Assembly (NCBI RefSeq): GCF_014904745.1
Contig: NZ_JACZCS010000037.1
Coordinates: 17,001 to 81,000 of the forward strand
Origin: Oricola nitratireducens
GTDB taxonomy: Bacteria > Pseudomonadota > Alphaproteobacteria > Rhizobiales > Rhizobiaceae
Direction: 5' to 3'
Length of the DNA stretch: 64,000 nucleotides
In this document: piece by piece, positions 28,119-37,459 of the stretch
How positions within the stretch are numbered: the first letter of the stretch is position 1
How the letters are laid out: each line of letters starts with the position of its first letter
Position numbers and translations under genes: made by a program
The notes under the pieces: generated by a model
The model's database searches: none
What the model was told of the DNA's origin: nothing
Seen by the model: only the letters and a program-made list of their open reading frames with translations

Positions 28119-28259
28119 ATGGATATTTCGGACCGGATGTTCGTGATCCTGTTTTTTCCAAGCTTATTCATCAGCATGGGCGTGTTTTTCATCGGTGTCG
28201 GATATCTGTGGTGGATATCGATCCGAAACCGCGAACTGAAAAGGAAAAACGGCGGGTAA
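28119..28259 (+). CDS. Small single-span membrane protein (46 residues)
   Basis: A 46-residue frame starts MDISDRMFVILFF, preceded by a near-perfect ribosome site (aggggaggataag). One long hydrophobic segment (about residues 7-33, ending GVGYLWWISI) is followed by a basic tail (RNRELKRKNGG), giving an N-out/C-in small membrane protein by the positive-inside rule. It is too short for family recognition. It ends about 46 bases before the convergent metallophosphatase gene. Confidence 0.65.
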   Translation: MDISDRMFVILFFPSLFISMGVFFIGVGYLWWISIRNRELKRKNGG

Positions 28260-28305
28260 GGGCGCCGGCCGGCGGCAGCCCGGATGACGCCGTTGCGCCG
28301 TGGCT

Positions 28306-29097
28306 TTACCGCAGCGCCACATGCGGTGGCGATGACGCGAATGTAGCGGGGCGGACCTCGGTGACTTCGATCGTCGGGCCGTGATCGTCGGTGGCGAGAA
28401 AGCGCGGCGGCAAATCGCTCTCGTCGAGGAACGCGCAGGTGAGGTGACCGGAGAAAACCGCACCGGTGTCGATCCCGATACGGTTGGCGTGGACTTCCGG
28501 CAGGAAGGAGTCGGTCGGGGTGTGGCCGTGCACGACGACCTTCGGCAGCGGTCCGGTAAAATCGAGGAATTCGTGCCTGATCCAGCGGGTCGTCTCCGGA
28601 TCCTGCCGGTCGAGGCGGACCTGCGGGTCGACCCCGCCATGGACAAGGAAATAGCGCTCGGTTTCGACCCGCCACTCCGCCGACCGCAATGCCTCGACAT
28701 GTGCAGGAAATTCCTCGGCGAGGCGCGCGGCGATCTCGTCCGGGGAGATGCTGAGGTCGATGCCGTAAGAGGCAAGTGTCTCCTCGCCGCCATTGCGGAG
28801 CCAGAGCTCGCCGATCTGCCGACGCTCCTCCGGCTGATCGAGGAAGCGCAGCAGGAACTCCTCATGATTGCCGAGGATGAGCTGCGAGCCGGGAACGCCA
28901 TGCAGGGTGCGTATGACGAGATCGATCGCCTGGCGGCTTTCCGGGCCGCGGTCGATGATGTCGCCGAGGAAGACGATCCGCCACCGTGCGCCGTGCCGGG
29001 CGGCGTCATCCTCTATCGCCAAAAGCAATCTTTCCAGCAGGTCGCGCCGTCCATGGACGTCGCCGATGGCATAGATGACAGAGGACGCAGAGGGCAT
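28306..29097 (-). CDS. Metallophosphoesterase, PPP-type serine/threonine phosphatase-like
   Basis: This 263-residue enzyme shows the dinuclear-metal phosphoesterase motifs in order: GDVHGR (residues 12-17), GDIIDRGPES, GNHEEF, and downstream histidines (VHGG, VVHGHTP). The layout fits bacterial PrpA-like protein phosphatases or Ap4A-hydrolase relatives; sequence alone does not decide the substrate. It is encoded 84 bases downstream of ftsH on the same strand and may be cotranscribed with it. Confidence 0.88.
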   Translation of the reverse strand: MPSASSVIYAIGDVHGRRDLLERLLLAIEDDAARHGARWRIVFLGDIIDRGPESRQAIDLVIRTLHGVPGSQLILGNHEEFLLRFLDQPEERRQIGELWLRNGGEETLASYGIDLSISPDEIAARLAEEFPAHVEALRSAEWRVETERYFLVHGGVDPQVRLDRQDPETTRWIRHEFLDFTGPLPKVVVHGHTPTDSFLPEVHANRIGIDTGAVFSGHLTCAFLDESDLPPRFLATDDHGPTIEVTEVRPATFASSPPHVALR

Positions 29098-29181
29098 GGG
29101 GTTTCGTGCTTTTCAAATCTCGCGACAATTTCACTATGCCATGCTTGCGCGCAGAATGGGGCGGGCGAGCCGGCGCTCAGA

Positions 29182-31002
29182 TCAGGCGGCTGCCTGTTTG
29201 CGCGCGAACTGGCTCAGATCGTCCTCGCCGAGCGTTTCCTTTTCCAGAAGCAACTCGGCCGAACGTTCCAGTTCGCCGCGCCGCTCCTTCAGGATGGCGA
29301 CGGTGCGCTCGAACGTATCGTCGACGATGCGGCGCACCTCCTCGTCGATCTTTGCCGCGGTCTCGTCGGAATAGTCGTGCTCGGTGGTGGCCGGAAAGCC
29401 CTCGCTCGGTCCGAGCATGGTCCTGCGGTCGCGATCGAGCGCGACGTGGCCGAGCTTTTCGGTCATGCCGTAGCGTGTGACGATGGCGCGGGCGATGTCG
29501 GTGACCTTGACGAGATCGTCGGCGGCGCCCGTCGACAGGTGGCCGTAGATTATCCATTCGGCGGCGCGGCCGCCAAGCAGCACGGCCATCTTGTTTTCCA
29601 GTTCCTTCAGCGTCATCAGGAAGCGGTCCTCGGTCGGGCGCTGGATGGTGTAGCCGAGCGCGCCGACGCCGCGCGGGATGATCGACACCTTGTGGACCGG
29701 GTCGACGCCGGGAAGAGACATGGCGACGAGGGCGTGGCCCATCTCGTGATGGGCGACAATCTCGCGTTCCCTGGGATTGAGCAGCCGGTTGCGCTTCTCC
29801 AGCCCGGCGACGATGCGTTCGACGGCGTTGTTGAAATCCTCCATCGTCACGGCATCCGCCCTGCGCCTCGTCGCCAGCAGCGCCGCCTCGTTGACGAGAT
29901 TGGCGAGGTCCGCGCCGGTGAAGCCCGGGGTCAGCGCCGCGATCTTTCCGGCATCGACATCGGGGGCGAGCGTCGCCTTCTTCAGGTAGATGTCGAGGAT
30001 CTGCACGCGGCCGATCTTGTCGGGCCGGTCGACAAGGACCTGGCGGTCGAAGCGGCCGGCGCGCAGCAGCGCAGGATCGAGGATTTCGGGGCGGTTGGTG
30101 GCGGCCAGCAGGACAAGGCCGGAGGACGGGTCGAAGCCGTCGAGCTCGACGAGCAACTGGTTGAGCGTCTGCTCCTTCTCGTCATGGCCGCCGGAAAGCG
30201 GGCCGATGCCGCGGGCGCGGCCGAGCGCGTCGAGTTCGTCGATGAAGATGATCGCCGGCGCCTTGCCGCGGGCCTGCTCGAACAGGTCGCGCACGCGCGC
30301 GGCGCCGACGCCGACGAACATCTCTACGAATTCCGAGCCGGAAATGGAGAAGAAGGGCACGCCCGCCTCGCCGGCGACGGCCCTTGCCAGAAGCGTCTTG
30401 CCGGTGCCGGGCGGGCCGACGAGAAGCACGCCCTTCGGCATCCGGCCGCCGAGGCGGCCATAGGATTTCGGGTCCTTCAGGAAGTCGACGATTTCCTTGA
30501 GCTCGTCCTTGGCCTCGTCGACGCCGGCGACGTCGGAGAAATTCACGCCGGTGTCAGACTGGACATAGACCTTGGCCTTCGACTTGCCGATCTGCATCAG
30601 CCCGCCGATGCCGCCGCCGCTGCCCATGCGCCGCAGCATGAACATCCAGATGCCGACGAACACCGCGATCGGGACCACCCATGACAGGAGGTCGCGCAGG
30701 AAGGTGCTTTCGACCTGCCCGGTGACGACGATATCGTGCTTCTTCAGCGCATCGGCGAAAGCCGGGTCGACGCGCGTCGTGACGAACATCGGCTTGCCGT
30801 CCTGCGGTTCCTTGAAGCGGCCCTGGATGAAGCGGTCGGAGACGGCGACCGAGGCGATCTTGTCGTCGGCCAGATAGGTCTCGAACTCGCTATAAGGGAT
30901 TTGTGCGATCTGGGTGGTCGAGACATAGACATACTGGAACAGCATCACGGCGAGAAAGGCCGCAATCCAGTACCAGACGTTGAACTGTATCTTCTTGTCC
31001 AT
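29182..31002 (-). CDS. ftsH: ATP-dependent zinc metalloprotease FtsH
   Basis: This 606-residue membrane protease has an N-terminal helix (about 10-29), a periplasmic domain, and a second helix (about 105-125). The AAA+ ATPase has Walker A GPPGTGKT, Walker [12 protein letters not shown] and the substrate pore [10 protein letters not shown]. The zinc protease has the HEMGH motif (HEXXH). It degrades misassembled membrane proteins and short-lived regulators. At 606 residues it is a little shorter than usual housekeeping FtsH (about 640), and it is not next to tilS, so it may be a second copy; this window cannot show that. ATG 31002 has a ggag ribosome site. Confidence 0.94.
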   Translation of the reverse strand: MDKKIQFNVWYWIAAFLAVMLFQYVYVSTTQIAQIPYSEFETYLADDKIASVAVSDRFIQGRFKEPQDGKPMFVTTRVDPAFADALKKHDIVVTGQVESTFLRDLLSWVVPIAVFVGIWMFMLRRMGSGGGIGGLMQIGKSKAKVYVQSDTGVNFSDVAGVDEAKDELKEIVDFLKDPKSYGRLGGRMPKGVLLVGPPGTGKTLLARAVAGEAGVPFFSISGSEFVEMFVGVGAARVRDLFEQARGKAPAIIFIDELDALGRARGIGPLSGGHDEKEQTLNQLLVELDGFDPSSGLVLLAATNRPEILDPALLRAGRFDRQVLVDRPDKIGRVQILDIYLKKATLAPDVDAGKIAALTPGFTGADLANLVNEAALLATRRRADAVTMEDFNNAVERIVAGLEKRNRLLNPREREIVAHHEMGHALVAMSLPGVDPVHKVSIIPRGVGALGYTIQRPTEDRFLMTLKELENKMAVLLGGRAAEWIIYGHLSTGAADDLVKVTDIARAIVTRYGMTEKLGHVALDRDRRTMLGPSEGFPATTEHDYSDETAAKIDEEVRRIVDDTFERTVAILKERRGELERSAELLLEKETLGEDDLSQFARKQAAA

Positions 31003-31112
31003 GTCCGTTCTCCGGTGCGCGGGCGGGGTAGTCGTGACCGAAGATAGTCTCGGGAGCGCTTGCGCTGCCAGTGCGGCGCGCAGATTTTTTACACCGGCGG
31101 CGAAGCGTGCGA

Positions 31113-31844
31113 TCAGCGCGCCAGCCAGGCGCGGACTTCCGCCAGCAGGCCGAAGACGTGCGGATCGTCGATCTTCAGCGCCTCGAAATGGCTGGCGAGG
31201 TTTTCGAGATATTCCAAACTCGTGCCGAGCCGTCCGGAGCCGGTGGCGATGAAGCAGACCCGGTCCTCGTGCGCGATATCGGTGCGGATATTGGCGGAGT
31301 CGTGATTGGCGACGAAGGTCAGCGCCTCGACCGTGCCGTGATCGGTATCGACGGGGACGAAGGCCGGCACGTAGGAACCGGAGAGCATTTCGCGCCTGAA
31401 GAGAATTTCCGTTTCATGGTCGGCGATCCGGGCTTCGATTCGATAGGCGAGGCCGTTGCAATGGCCGTCCGCCTTGTCGAGCGCCGCCATCAGGCCGGGC
31501 CTCTCGCTGTTGCCGCGCGCGCCGCGCGTGTCCTTGAGGCAGAAGGAGCGCTCGTAGCCGTCGACGCGACCGCGCCGGACCTCGGCGAACAGGAAGGCCG
31601 GGTTCCACATCAGCGAACCATAGGCGAAGACCCAGAGGTCCTCGCTGAGCCGCCCCTCCAGCGCCTCGCGGCGTATCTCTTCGCGCCTGGCGTCGCTGTA
31701 GCGCCAGGTCTCGGGCATGCCCTGCGCCTTCATCTGTTCGTCGAGGTCGGACGGATCGAAGGTGCGGAAGGCGGACGCCTGCGGATCGATGATCATGTCG
31801 CGCAGGACGGGATGATGGACGAAGGGGTCGGGTGTCTCTGTCAC
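31113..31844 (-). CDS. ChaC-like gamma-glutamylcyclotransferase
   Basis: The product has the ChaC/GGCT fold signature: LWVFAYGSLMWNPAF (substrate-binding YGSL), GYERSFCLKDTRGARGNSERPG, and VFVPVDTDH-type later strands. ChaC enzymes cleave glutathione to 5-oxoproline and Cys-Gly. I place the start at GTG 31844 (243 residues), since in-frame sequence further upstream is Gly/Pro/Arg-rich and overlaps the promoter side of the divergent DUF6481 gene; ATG 31796 is an alternative. It lies 110 bases upstream of ftsH on the same strand. Confidence 0.88.
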   Translation of the reverse strand: MTETPDPFVHHPVLRDMIIDPQASAFRTFDPSDLDEQMKAQGMPETWRYSDARREEIRREALEGRLSEDLWVFAYGSLMWNPAFLFAEVRRGRVDGYERSFCLKDTRGARGNSERPGLMAALDKADGHCNGLAYRIEARIADHETEILFRREMLSGSYVPAFVPVDTDHGTVEALTFVANHDSANIRTDIAHEDRVCFIATGSGRLGTSLEYLENLASHFEALKIDDPHVFGLLAEVRAWLAR

Positions 31845-32043
31845 GGCGTCATATGTGGTCCGTCCGGTGCGGTCCTTCAATAGAGCGGCGCCGCGCGGTC
31901 TGTCATCCGTGCGGGGAGGAATATTTGCGCCAAATCCGCCGGGCGGGGTTGTACTTGGGCCTCCGGGACGGCAGATAACCCCCGGACCGCCTTCCCGGCG
32001 GCTTGCCGTACCGGCATCAAATCCAACCAGGGATAACTTTCGT

Positions 32044-32424
32044 TTGAGAAACCAGGCACACACGAACTTCACCGACCGCCGTCAGGACGCAGCCGAGGCC
32101 AAGAAAAAGCTTCTGGAGAAATTCAAGACGGCGCCGAAGGTCGACGATCCGGAAGTGGTCGCCAAGCGCGCCGAGCGCGCGGCGATGACGAAGGCGCGCG
32201 AAGAGCGCCGCGCCGAACGCGAGCGGGCGAAGATCGAGGAGCAGGAACGCAAGGCCGCCGAGGCCGCTGCCGAAGCGGAAGCTGCCTATGCCGCCGCCAA
32301 TGCGGAAGCGATCGCCCGCGAGGCGGAAGAAAAGGCCCGCATCGAGCGCACCATCGCCGATGCGGCCGCCATGAAGGCGAAGCGGGACGAACGTTACGCG
32401 GCGCGCAAGGCCCGCCAGCGCTGA
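32044..32424 (+). CDS. DUF6481 family charged coiled-coil protein
   Basis: The 126-residue protein is almost entirely Ala/Glu/Lys/Arg helix, with an N-terminal FTDRRQDAAEAKKKLLEKFK segment that I recognise from DUF6481. The TTG start at 32044 is preferred because an aggga ribosome site stands 9 bases upstream and the family begins a few residues before the FTDRR-like block. No in-frame ATG occurs between the TTG and that block. Its stop codon directly abuts the stop of the convergent methyltransferase gene (tgatca). Function unknown. Confidence 0.8.
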   Translation: MRNQAHTNFTDRRQDAAEAKKKLLEKFKTAPKVDDPEVVAKRAERAAMTKAREERRAERERAKIEEQERKAAEAAAEAEAAYAAANAEAIAREAEEKARIERTIADAAAMKAKRDERYAARKARQR

Positions 32425-33099
32425 TCAGCCCGGTTTTGCGGCGATCCAGATGACGTGGCGCGCGCCGCGCTTGCCGCGCGCTCGCGTCGCGACCTCTTCC
32501 ACGAGATAGCCGGACGCACTCAGCCGCCTGGTGAAGCCCGGGCTGCGGTGCGACGACCAGACGGCGAGCACGCCGCCGGGGCGCAGCGCCCGGTGCGCGG
32601 CGGCAAGGCCGTTATAGCCGTAGAGGCTGTCGTTTTCCGCGCGGGTCAGCCCCTCGGGGCCGTTGTCGACATCGAGCAGGATGGCGTCCCAGCCGGCGTC
32701 TTCCCGGCCGATTAGCTCGCCGACATCGCCTTCATGAATTTGCACACGCGGATCGTCGAGGCTGCCGGCGAAAACCGGGGCCAGCGGCCCGCGCGCCCAG
32801 GCGATCACCGCCGGCACGAGTTCGGCGACGGCGATATCGGCGCCGTCTCCCGTTTCCGCCAGCGCGGCGCGCAGCGTGAAGCCCATGCCGAGGCCGCCGA
32901 TCAGGATTTTCGGGTTTTTGCGGCTGCGGATCCTGTCGCAGGCAAGTCGCGCCAGCGCTTCCTCCGAGCTGGAGAGGCGGCTGTTCATCAGTTCGATGGC
33001 GCCGGCCATGATCGAGAACTCGTCGCCGCGCCGTTTCAGCCGCAACTGCCCGCCGTCTCCGGGGACGGTCGCGGTGTCGAGCTCGATCCATGGCTGCAT
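32425..33099 (-). CDS. Spermidine synthase-like class I methyltransferase fold protein
   Basis: This 224-residue protein has the Rossmann pattern of polyamine synthase-like methyltransferases: ILIGGLGMGFTLRAAL (glycine-rich motif I), VAELVPAVIAWARGPLAPVF (motif resembling the ELD region), and AILLDVDNGPEGLT, where spermidine synthase has its catalytic Asp. It is shorter than true SpeE and lacks its N-terminal beta domain, so it may bind SAM or decarboxylated SAM but its substrate is unknown. It is stop-to-stop with the DUF6481 gene. Confidence 0.82.
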   Translation of the reverse strand: MQPWIELDTATVPGDGGQLRLKRRGDEFSIMAGAIELMNSRLSSSEEALARLACDRIRSRKNPKILIGGLGMGFTLRAALAETGDGADIAVAELVPAVIAWARGPLAPVFAGSLDDPRVQIHEGDVGELIGREDAGWDAILLDVDNGPEGLTRAENDSLYGYNGLAAAHRALRPGGVLAVWSSHRSPGFTRRLSASGYLVEEVATRARGKRGARHVIWIAAKPG

Positions 33100-33208
33100 G
33101 TTGGCGGGTTCCTTGTGTGCGGGGCTTCCTTAGCAGCGCCGCGCAAGCGGTGTCACCTCCGCGCTCTCCCGGCGAGCCGGAGTTGAAGAAGCAGATAGGG
33201 CGGGCGCG

Positions 33209-33907
33209 TTACGACGTATCCTCGCGCTGCGCGTCATGCGCCAGCGAATGGCACTCGCGCAGGACATCGTCGACTTCGTGAAACGCCCGCTTGCGTCGGC
33301 CGGGCGGCCAGCCGGGGCGCATTGGCGAGAAATATTTGCTTCGGTTCAATCCGAGATCGCGTTTGGCGCGCCAGCGGGCGAGGCGTTTGGCATGGCCGTC
33401 GAGATCGTCCAACGCTGCTTTCAGCCCGGCAAGCCGGCGGTGGAGGCGGGTGGCGTCGATCTCGTCGTCGGGCGTGGGGTTCCGGATTTCGGGGATCGGG
33501 CGCGGCTCGGAAATGCCGATGACGCAGATGCGCGGGAAGGATTTCGCGCGGCGGCTGGGCGGGCGGAAATCGAAGCGCTTGCGCGGATCGAGCAGGGGAA
33601 GGGCGAGAACTGCGGGGGTGGATGTGGTTGTTGTGGTGGATGGTGTGGTGGCGGGATTGCGCGGTTTCACCGCCACCACTACAACAACATCGCGCGCGGC
33701 GATCACGATGAGGCGGCGGACGGCGGATTCGGCCGCACGGAGAATGCGCAGGATGTGATTGTGGAGATGGCGCGGCAAAGTCGCGCCGGACTCCCCGTCA
33801 ACCAGACCGGCCATGGCGAACAGCGCCGCGAGAATGCGCAGAAGCGCATCGCGGTTGCGGGCAATCGCCCTGTCCCAGTTGATCGTGCTTCCTTGCGCGT
33901 TCGTCAT
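33209..33907 (-). CDS. Uncharacterised protein interrupted by a Val-run/Thr-run insert
   Basis: The 232-residue product starts with a recognisable N-terminal segment (INWDRAIARNRDALLRILAALFAMAG) that I recall from uncharacterised rhizobial proteins. A middle part reads DVVVVVAV followed, 10-15 residues later, by TTPSTTTTTSTP. These valine and threonine codons are complementary and form an inverted repeat in the DNA (33621-33691). The C-terminal part is basic, with PRICVIGISEPRPIPEIRNP and RRLAGLKAALDDLDGHAKRLARW. No catalytic motif is seen. It is the last gene of the minus-strand run MFS transporter, RNase Z-like hydrolase, this gene. Confidence 0.68.
   Translation of the reverse strand: MTNAQGSTINWDRAIARNRDALLRILAALFAMAGLVDGESGATLPRHLHNHILRILRAAESAVRRLIVIAARDVVVVVAVKPRNPATTPSTTTTTSTPAVLALPLLDPRKRFDFRPPSRRAKSFPRICVIGISEPRPIPEIRNPTPDDEIDATRLHRRLAGLKAALDDLDGHAKRLARWRAKRDLGLNRSKYFSPMRPGWPPGRRKRAFHEVDDVLRECHSLAHDAQREDTS
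33621..33691. repeat. Imperfect inverted repeat inside a coding region
   Basis: Arms gatgtggttgttgtggtgg (33621-33639) and ccaccactacaacaacatc (33673-33691) are complementary at 17 of 19 positions with a 33-base loop. The element stays in frame and gives the Val-run and Thr-run of the host protein. Confidence 0.75.
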
Positions 33908-33994
33908 TCGGACAAGGGTAAGGGAGGCGGGAGGACGGTGGATTAGTTTTCTGCGGAATCCCTCGCCTTACACGTCGAGGCTCCGCTTGGCGGC

Positions 33995-35008
33995 TTATGC
34001 CAACTCCGGCTTTCCGGCAAACGCATCCTCCACCTCGCGCAGCATGCAGGCCTCCTCGCCGGCATAGCGCGGCGAGAAGTGGAAGGGGATGACGCGGACG
34101 GCATTTGCGAGACGGGCCAGTTCGCCGGCCTGCGCCGTCGTCAGGTGCGCCCGGCCGGCGGCGATCTCCGCGTCTTGCGCGGCGAAAGCAGCCTCTATGA
34201 AGAGCGTGTCGGCGTCGCGCGCCAGATCGACGATGGCGCGGCGGTTGGGAGGCGAAAAGGCCGCGTCGGCGACGTAGGCGATCTTCTGGCCGGCGGTGAT
34301 GGTGACGAGATCCCGGCGCAGCTCGCCGAGCGGCAGCGCCCGCTCGCCGCCGGAGGCGAGCCCGACGCGCATCGGCGTGTCGTCGGGCTTGCGCTCGAAG
34401 ATTGCCGCCTTCAGTTCCGCCAGCCACGGCCCGGTGACGAAGCCGCGCTCGTCCAGCCGGTTCTTCCAGACATTGATATGCTCCGGCTCCTGCAAGGCAA
34501 AGGCGAGGCAGGGCGTACGGTGCTCCAGCATGGCGGCTCTCACGGAAAGCGACGGTTCGTCGAGCAGCACGCCATCGCGCAGCTTCCGGCTGCCGAGGTC
34601 CTCGCGAGCAAAGCGCCTGGTCAGGCGAAAGCGCGCCGCGCGGCAGTTCTCGGCATCCTCCAGTTCGACGACCTCAAAGACGAGGTCGTCGACAAAGGTT
34701 TCGGCGAGGTTCCAGGTATAGGCGGCGAGCTTCGCCTCGACATTGGCGATGAAGCGCGGCGGGCCATAGAGGCGGATCAGCCGATCGCGGCCGACGGACA
34801 GGCGCAGCAGGCGATCGAAGCCTGCGAAATGGTCGATATGGGTGTGCGAGACGAAGACGTCGGAGACGCGCAAGACCGAGCGGGCGGGCAGCGCATGGAT
34901 GTCGCCGAGATCGAACAGGATGGCGCGGCGTTCGAGAAGGAAATCGACGAAGACGACCGGATCACCGAAGCGGTCATTGACGAGGGAAGGGTAGAACTTG
35001 GGCCGCAT
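33995..35008 (-). CDS. MBL-fold hydrolase, RNase Z-like
   Basis: The 337-residue protein has the metallo-beta-lactamase signature HTHIDHFAGFDRLLR in VFVSHTHIDH, followed by later metal ligands (YVADAAF, FIEAAFA and IPFHFSPRY). The opening MRPKFYPSLVNDRFGDP and the conserved HFSPRY resemble ribonuclease Z (tRNA 3' endonuclease)-like proteins, but the long middle region differs from classical RNase Z. Hence the role in tRNA processing is possible, not shown. It begins 10 bases after the MFS gene stop, so the two are probably cotranscribed. Confidence 0.86.
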   Translation of the reverse strand: MRPKFYPSLVNDRFGDPVVFVDFLLERRAILFDLGDIHALPARSVLRVSDVFVSHTHIDHFAGFDRLLRLSVGRDRLIRLYGPPRFIANVEAKLAAYTWNLAETFVDDLVFEVVELEDAENCRAARFRLTRRFAREDLGSRKLRDGVLLDEPSLSVRAAMLEHRTPCLAFALQEPEHINVWKNRLDERGFVTGPWLAELKAAIFERKPDDTPMRVGLASGGERALPLGELRRDLVTITAGQKIAYVADAAFSPPNRRAIVDLARDADTLFIEAAFAAQDAEIAAGRAHLTTAQAGELARLANAVRVIPFHFSPRYAGEEACMLREVEDAFAGKPELA

Positions 35009-35018
35009 GGCGGGAGGC

Positions 35019-36332
35019 CTAGCGCAGCGGCGCGCGGCTGCGGTCGGGCGTGAGCGCGAGCGCGGCGACCGCGACCAGGGCCGTGACGGTCATGTAGAGC
35101 GCGGGCGCCGTGGCCGCGCCGGTGACGGCGATCAGGCTGGTCGCGATCATCGGCGTCAGCCCGCCGAATACGCCGACGCCGACATTGAAGGCCACGGAAT
35201 AGCCCGACAGGCGGTCGCGCTCGGGGAACATCTCGACGAACAGGGCCGGGGCGGAGCCGAGCGGCACCGAGAGCAGCGCGAAGGCGAGGAAATGGGTGGC
35301 GAGGATCGCGGCGAGCGATCCGCCGGAGACGAGCATCCATTCATGCAGCGGCCAGGCGGCAAGCGCCAGGCCCGACAGCGCCAGCGCGATCCAGGTGCGG
35401 CGCGGCAGCCACCGGTCGCCGACGACCGCGAGGAGGGGCATGGCGGGAATGACGAGGACCGTCATGCCGGTGTTGATGGCGAGCGCCGTGCTGCGCGCCA
35501 TCAGGCCCTGCGCCGACAGCCATTCGGGCAGATAGACAAAGGCGATGTAGAAACAGGTGCCGTAGCTGGCCGCAAAGGCGAGCGCCAGCAGGGTCTCGTG
35601 GCGGTTGGTGGTGAAGGCTTCGAGAAGCGGCGAGGTTTCGTCGCGGCCCTCGTGATGCTCTTGGAAACGCTGCGAATTGTGCAGGTTGCGCCGCAGCCAG
35701 ATCGCGGCGGTGCCGATCAGCGCGCCGCCGAGAAAGGGCAGGCGCCAGGCCCAGTCGGCCACGGTCTCCGGCGAGAAGACATTGGTGACCAGCGCCGCTG
35801 TGCCGACGCCGAGCAGCGAACCCGACATCGAGCCGATATTGGCCCAGCTGCCGGTCAGGCCGCGTTTTCCCTCGGGCGCGGTCTCGACCAGATAGGTGAC
35901 CGAGGAGGAGAACTCGCCGCCGACCGACAGGCCCTGCAGCAGGCGGACCAGCACCAGAAGAACGGGGGCGATGACGCCGGCCGTGGCATAGGAGGGCAAA
36001 AGGCCGAGCAGCAGCGTCGGCAGGGCCATCATCACCACCGAAATCTGCATGGTGCGGGCGCGGCCGTAGCGGTCGCCGAACCAGCCGAAGGCCGCTGCGC
36101 CGAGCGGGCGCATGATGAAGCCGGCGGCGAAGATTCCGTAGGTCGCGATCAGCCCGGCCGTCGGGGCGTCGGAGGGAAAGAAGACGGGCGCGATGATGCC
36201 GGCCAGGTAGCCGTAAAGCGCGAAGTCGTACCACTCGACCACATTGCCGATGAACCCGGCCATGATGCGGTGCCGGAGTTCCGGCGGTTGCGCTTTGCCC
36301 GTGCCCGGCGCCATCGAGGAAGACTCTCCCAT
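35019..36332 (-). CDS. MFS transporter, MHS (metabolite:H+ symporter) family
   Basis: This 437-residue permease has about 12 hydrophobic segments. MHS-family signs are GNVVEWYDFALYGYLAG near the start and GWFGDRYGRARTMQISVV (the loop 2-3 motif GxxxDRxGRR type), plus LQGLSVGGEFSSSVTYLVE, typical of proline/betaine, alpha-ketoglutarate and citrate symporters. The substrate is therefore probably a small organic acid or betaine. ATG 36332 and 36314 are both possible; the second has a gggagag site 9 bases upstream. Further upstream in the same frame the sequence is Arg/Pro-rich and not coding-like. Confidence 0.92.
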   Translation of the reverse strand: MGESSSMAPGTGKAQPPELRHRIMAGFIGNVVEWYDFALYGYLAGIIAPVFFPSDAPTAGLIATYGIFAAGFIMRPLGAAAFGWFGDRYGRARTMQISVVMMALPTLLLGLLPSYATAGVIAPVLLVLVRLLQGLSVGGEFSSSVTYLVETAPEGKRGLTGSWANIGSMSGSLLGVGTAALVTNVFSPETVADWAWRLPFLGGALIGTAAIWLRRNLHNSQRFQEHHEGRDETSPLLEAFTTNRHETLLALAFAASYGTCFYIAFVYLPEWLSAQGLMARSTALAINTGMTVLVIPAMPLLAVVGDRWLPRRTWIALALSGLALAAWPLHEWMLVSGGSLAAILATHFLAFALLSVPLGSAPALFVEMFPERDRLSGYSVAFNVGVGVFGGLTPMIATSLIAVTGAATAPALYMTVTALVAVAALALTPDRSRAPLR

Positions 36333-36473
36333 CGCTTGTGGCCTTTCGGGATAAAGGTCACGGGGCGGGGGTGCAAGGCGGGGGCGGCGGCGATCTCCTG
36401 ACAAACGAGGATTTATCTCTTTGCTCGCAGGCGATAGGGAAGCTGTGTGTCCGGGACGGAGGGGAGCGGCAAC

Positions 36474-37367
36474 ATGCAGAAGGCCACGAGAGGCGCGCCG
36501 TCGCAGACGGTCACCGGCATCGGGCTGATGGCGGCCGGCGTCGCCTGCCTGTGCGTCAATGACGCCATCGCCAAGGCGCTGACCGCCGGCTACCTGCCGA
36601 TCCAGATCCTGTTCATCCGCAATCTCGTCGCCCTGCCGATCGCGATCCTGATCGCGTGGCGAATGGGCGGCCGCTCGGCGTTGCGGTCGCACCGGCCGGC
36701 CACCCATCTGGTGCGCGGCGCGTTGTGGATCGGCGCGGCGACGCTGTTCTTCACCGGGCTCAGCTATCTCGGGCTCGCCGAGGCGACGGTGCTGATCTTC
36801 GTGGCGCCCGTCTTCATCACCGCGCTGTCGGCGATCGTGCTCAAGGAGCATGTCGGATGGCGGCGCTGGACGGCGGTTCTCGCCGGGTTCGCCGGCGTGC
36901 TGATCGTCGTGCGCCCCGGCAGCGCCACGTTCCAGGCCGCATCGCTGTTTCCGGTGGCGACCGCCTTCCTCTATGCGGCGCTGATGATCAGCGCGCGCTG
37001 GGTCGACAGGCGCGAGTCGGTCTGGACGCTGATGCTCTACCTGACCGGGGCCGGGGCGCTGGTCAGCGCGCTGGTCGTGCCGTTTTTCTGGACGCCCGTG
37101 CGGGCCGAGGATGTGTGGCTGTTTTTCGGCATCGCGCTGTTCGGCACCGTCGGCATCACCATGATGACGCAGGCCTTCCGCTTCGCGCCGGCGGCGGTGG
37201 TCGCGCCGTTCGACTATACCGCGCTGATCTGGGCGACGCTGTTGGGCTGGCTGTTCTGGGGCGAAATCCCCGACGTGCTGACCTATGCCGGCGCGGCGGT
37301 GATCATCGCCAGCGGCGTGTTTATCGTCTGGCGGGAGAGCAAGGTGGCGACGCGCGAGGCGGGGTGA
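36474..37367 (+). CDS. DMT-superfamily (EamA) transporter
   Basis: This 297-residue protein has ten hydrophobic segments arranged as two EamA repeats, for example GIGLMAAGVACLCVNDAIAKAL and VTAFLYAALMISARWV, with conserved FxRxL-type (LFIRNLVALP) and GEIPDVLTYAGAAVIIASG ends. Family members export or import metabolites or drugs; the substrate is unknown. ATG 36474 is chosen over an upstream GTG (36447) because of a strong ggaggggag site 7-8 bases upstream. Confidence 0.92.
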   Translation: MQKATRGAPSQTVTGIGLMAAGVACLCVNDAIAKALTAGYLPIQILFIRNLVALPIAILIAWRMGGRSALRSHRPATHLVRGALWIGAATLFFTGLSYLGLAEATVLIFVAPVFITALSAIVLKEHVGWRRWTAVLAGFAGVLIVVRPGSATFQAASLFPVATAFLYAALMISARWVDRRESVWTLMLYLTGAGALVSALVVPFFWTPVRAEDVWLFFGIALFGTVGITMMTQAFRFAPAAVVAPFDYTALIWATLLGWLFWGEIPDVLTYAGAAVIIASGVFIVWRESKVATREAG

Positions 37368-37394
37368 GGGTGCAGTGTTGGCGGCCCCACGCTT

Positions 37395-37426
37395 CGTCAT
37401 CCTCGGGCTTGACCCGAGGATCCACG
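37395..37426 (+). repeat. Palindromic intergenic repeat, copy 1
   Basis: The core cgtcatcctcgggcttgacc followed by cgaggatccacgg holds a hairpin (cctcggg cttga cccgagg). This element recurs, inverted, at 37873-37912 and again at the right end of the window (63979 onward). It has the look of a dispersed REP/BIME-like element. Confidence 0.8.
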
Positions 37427-37459
37427 GCAACGATGCTGAATGGAGTAGCAAGGACAGAA

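Noticed and set aside
28381..30684. Open plus-strand frame of 767 codons opposite ftsH and the metallophosphatase
   Set aside because: Antisense shadow of conserved genes with no domain or ribosome site.
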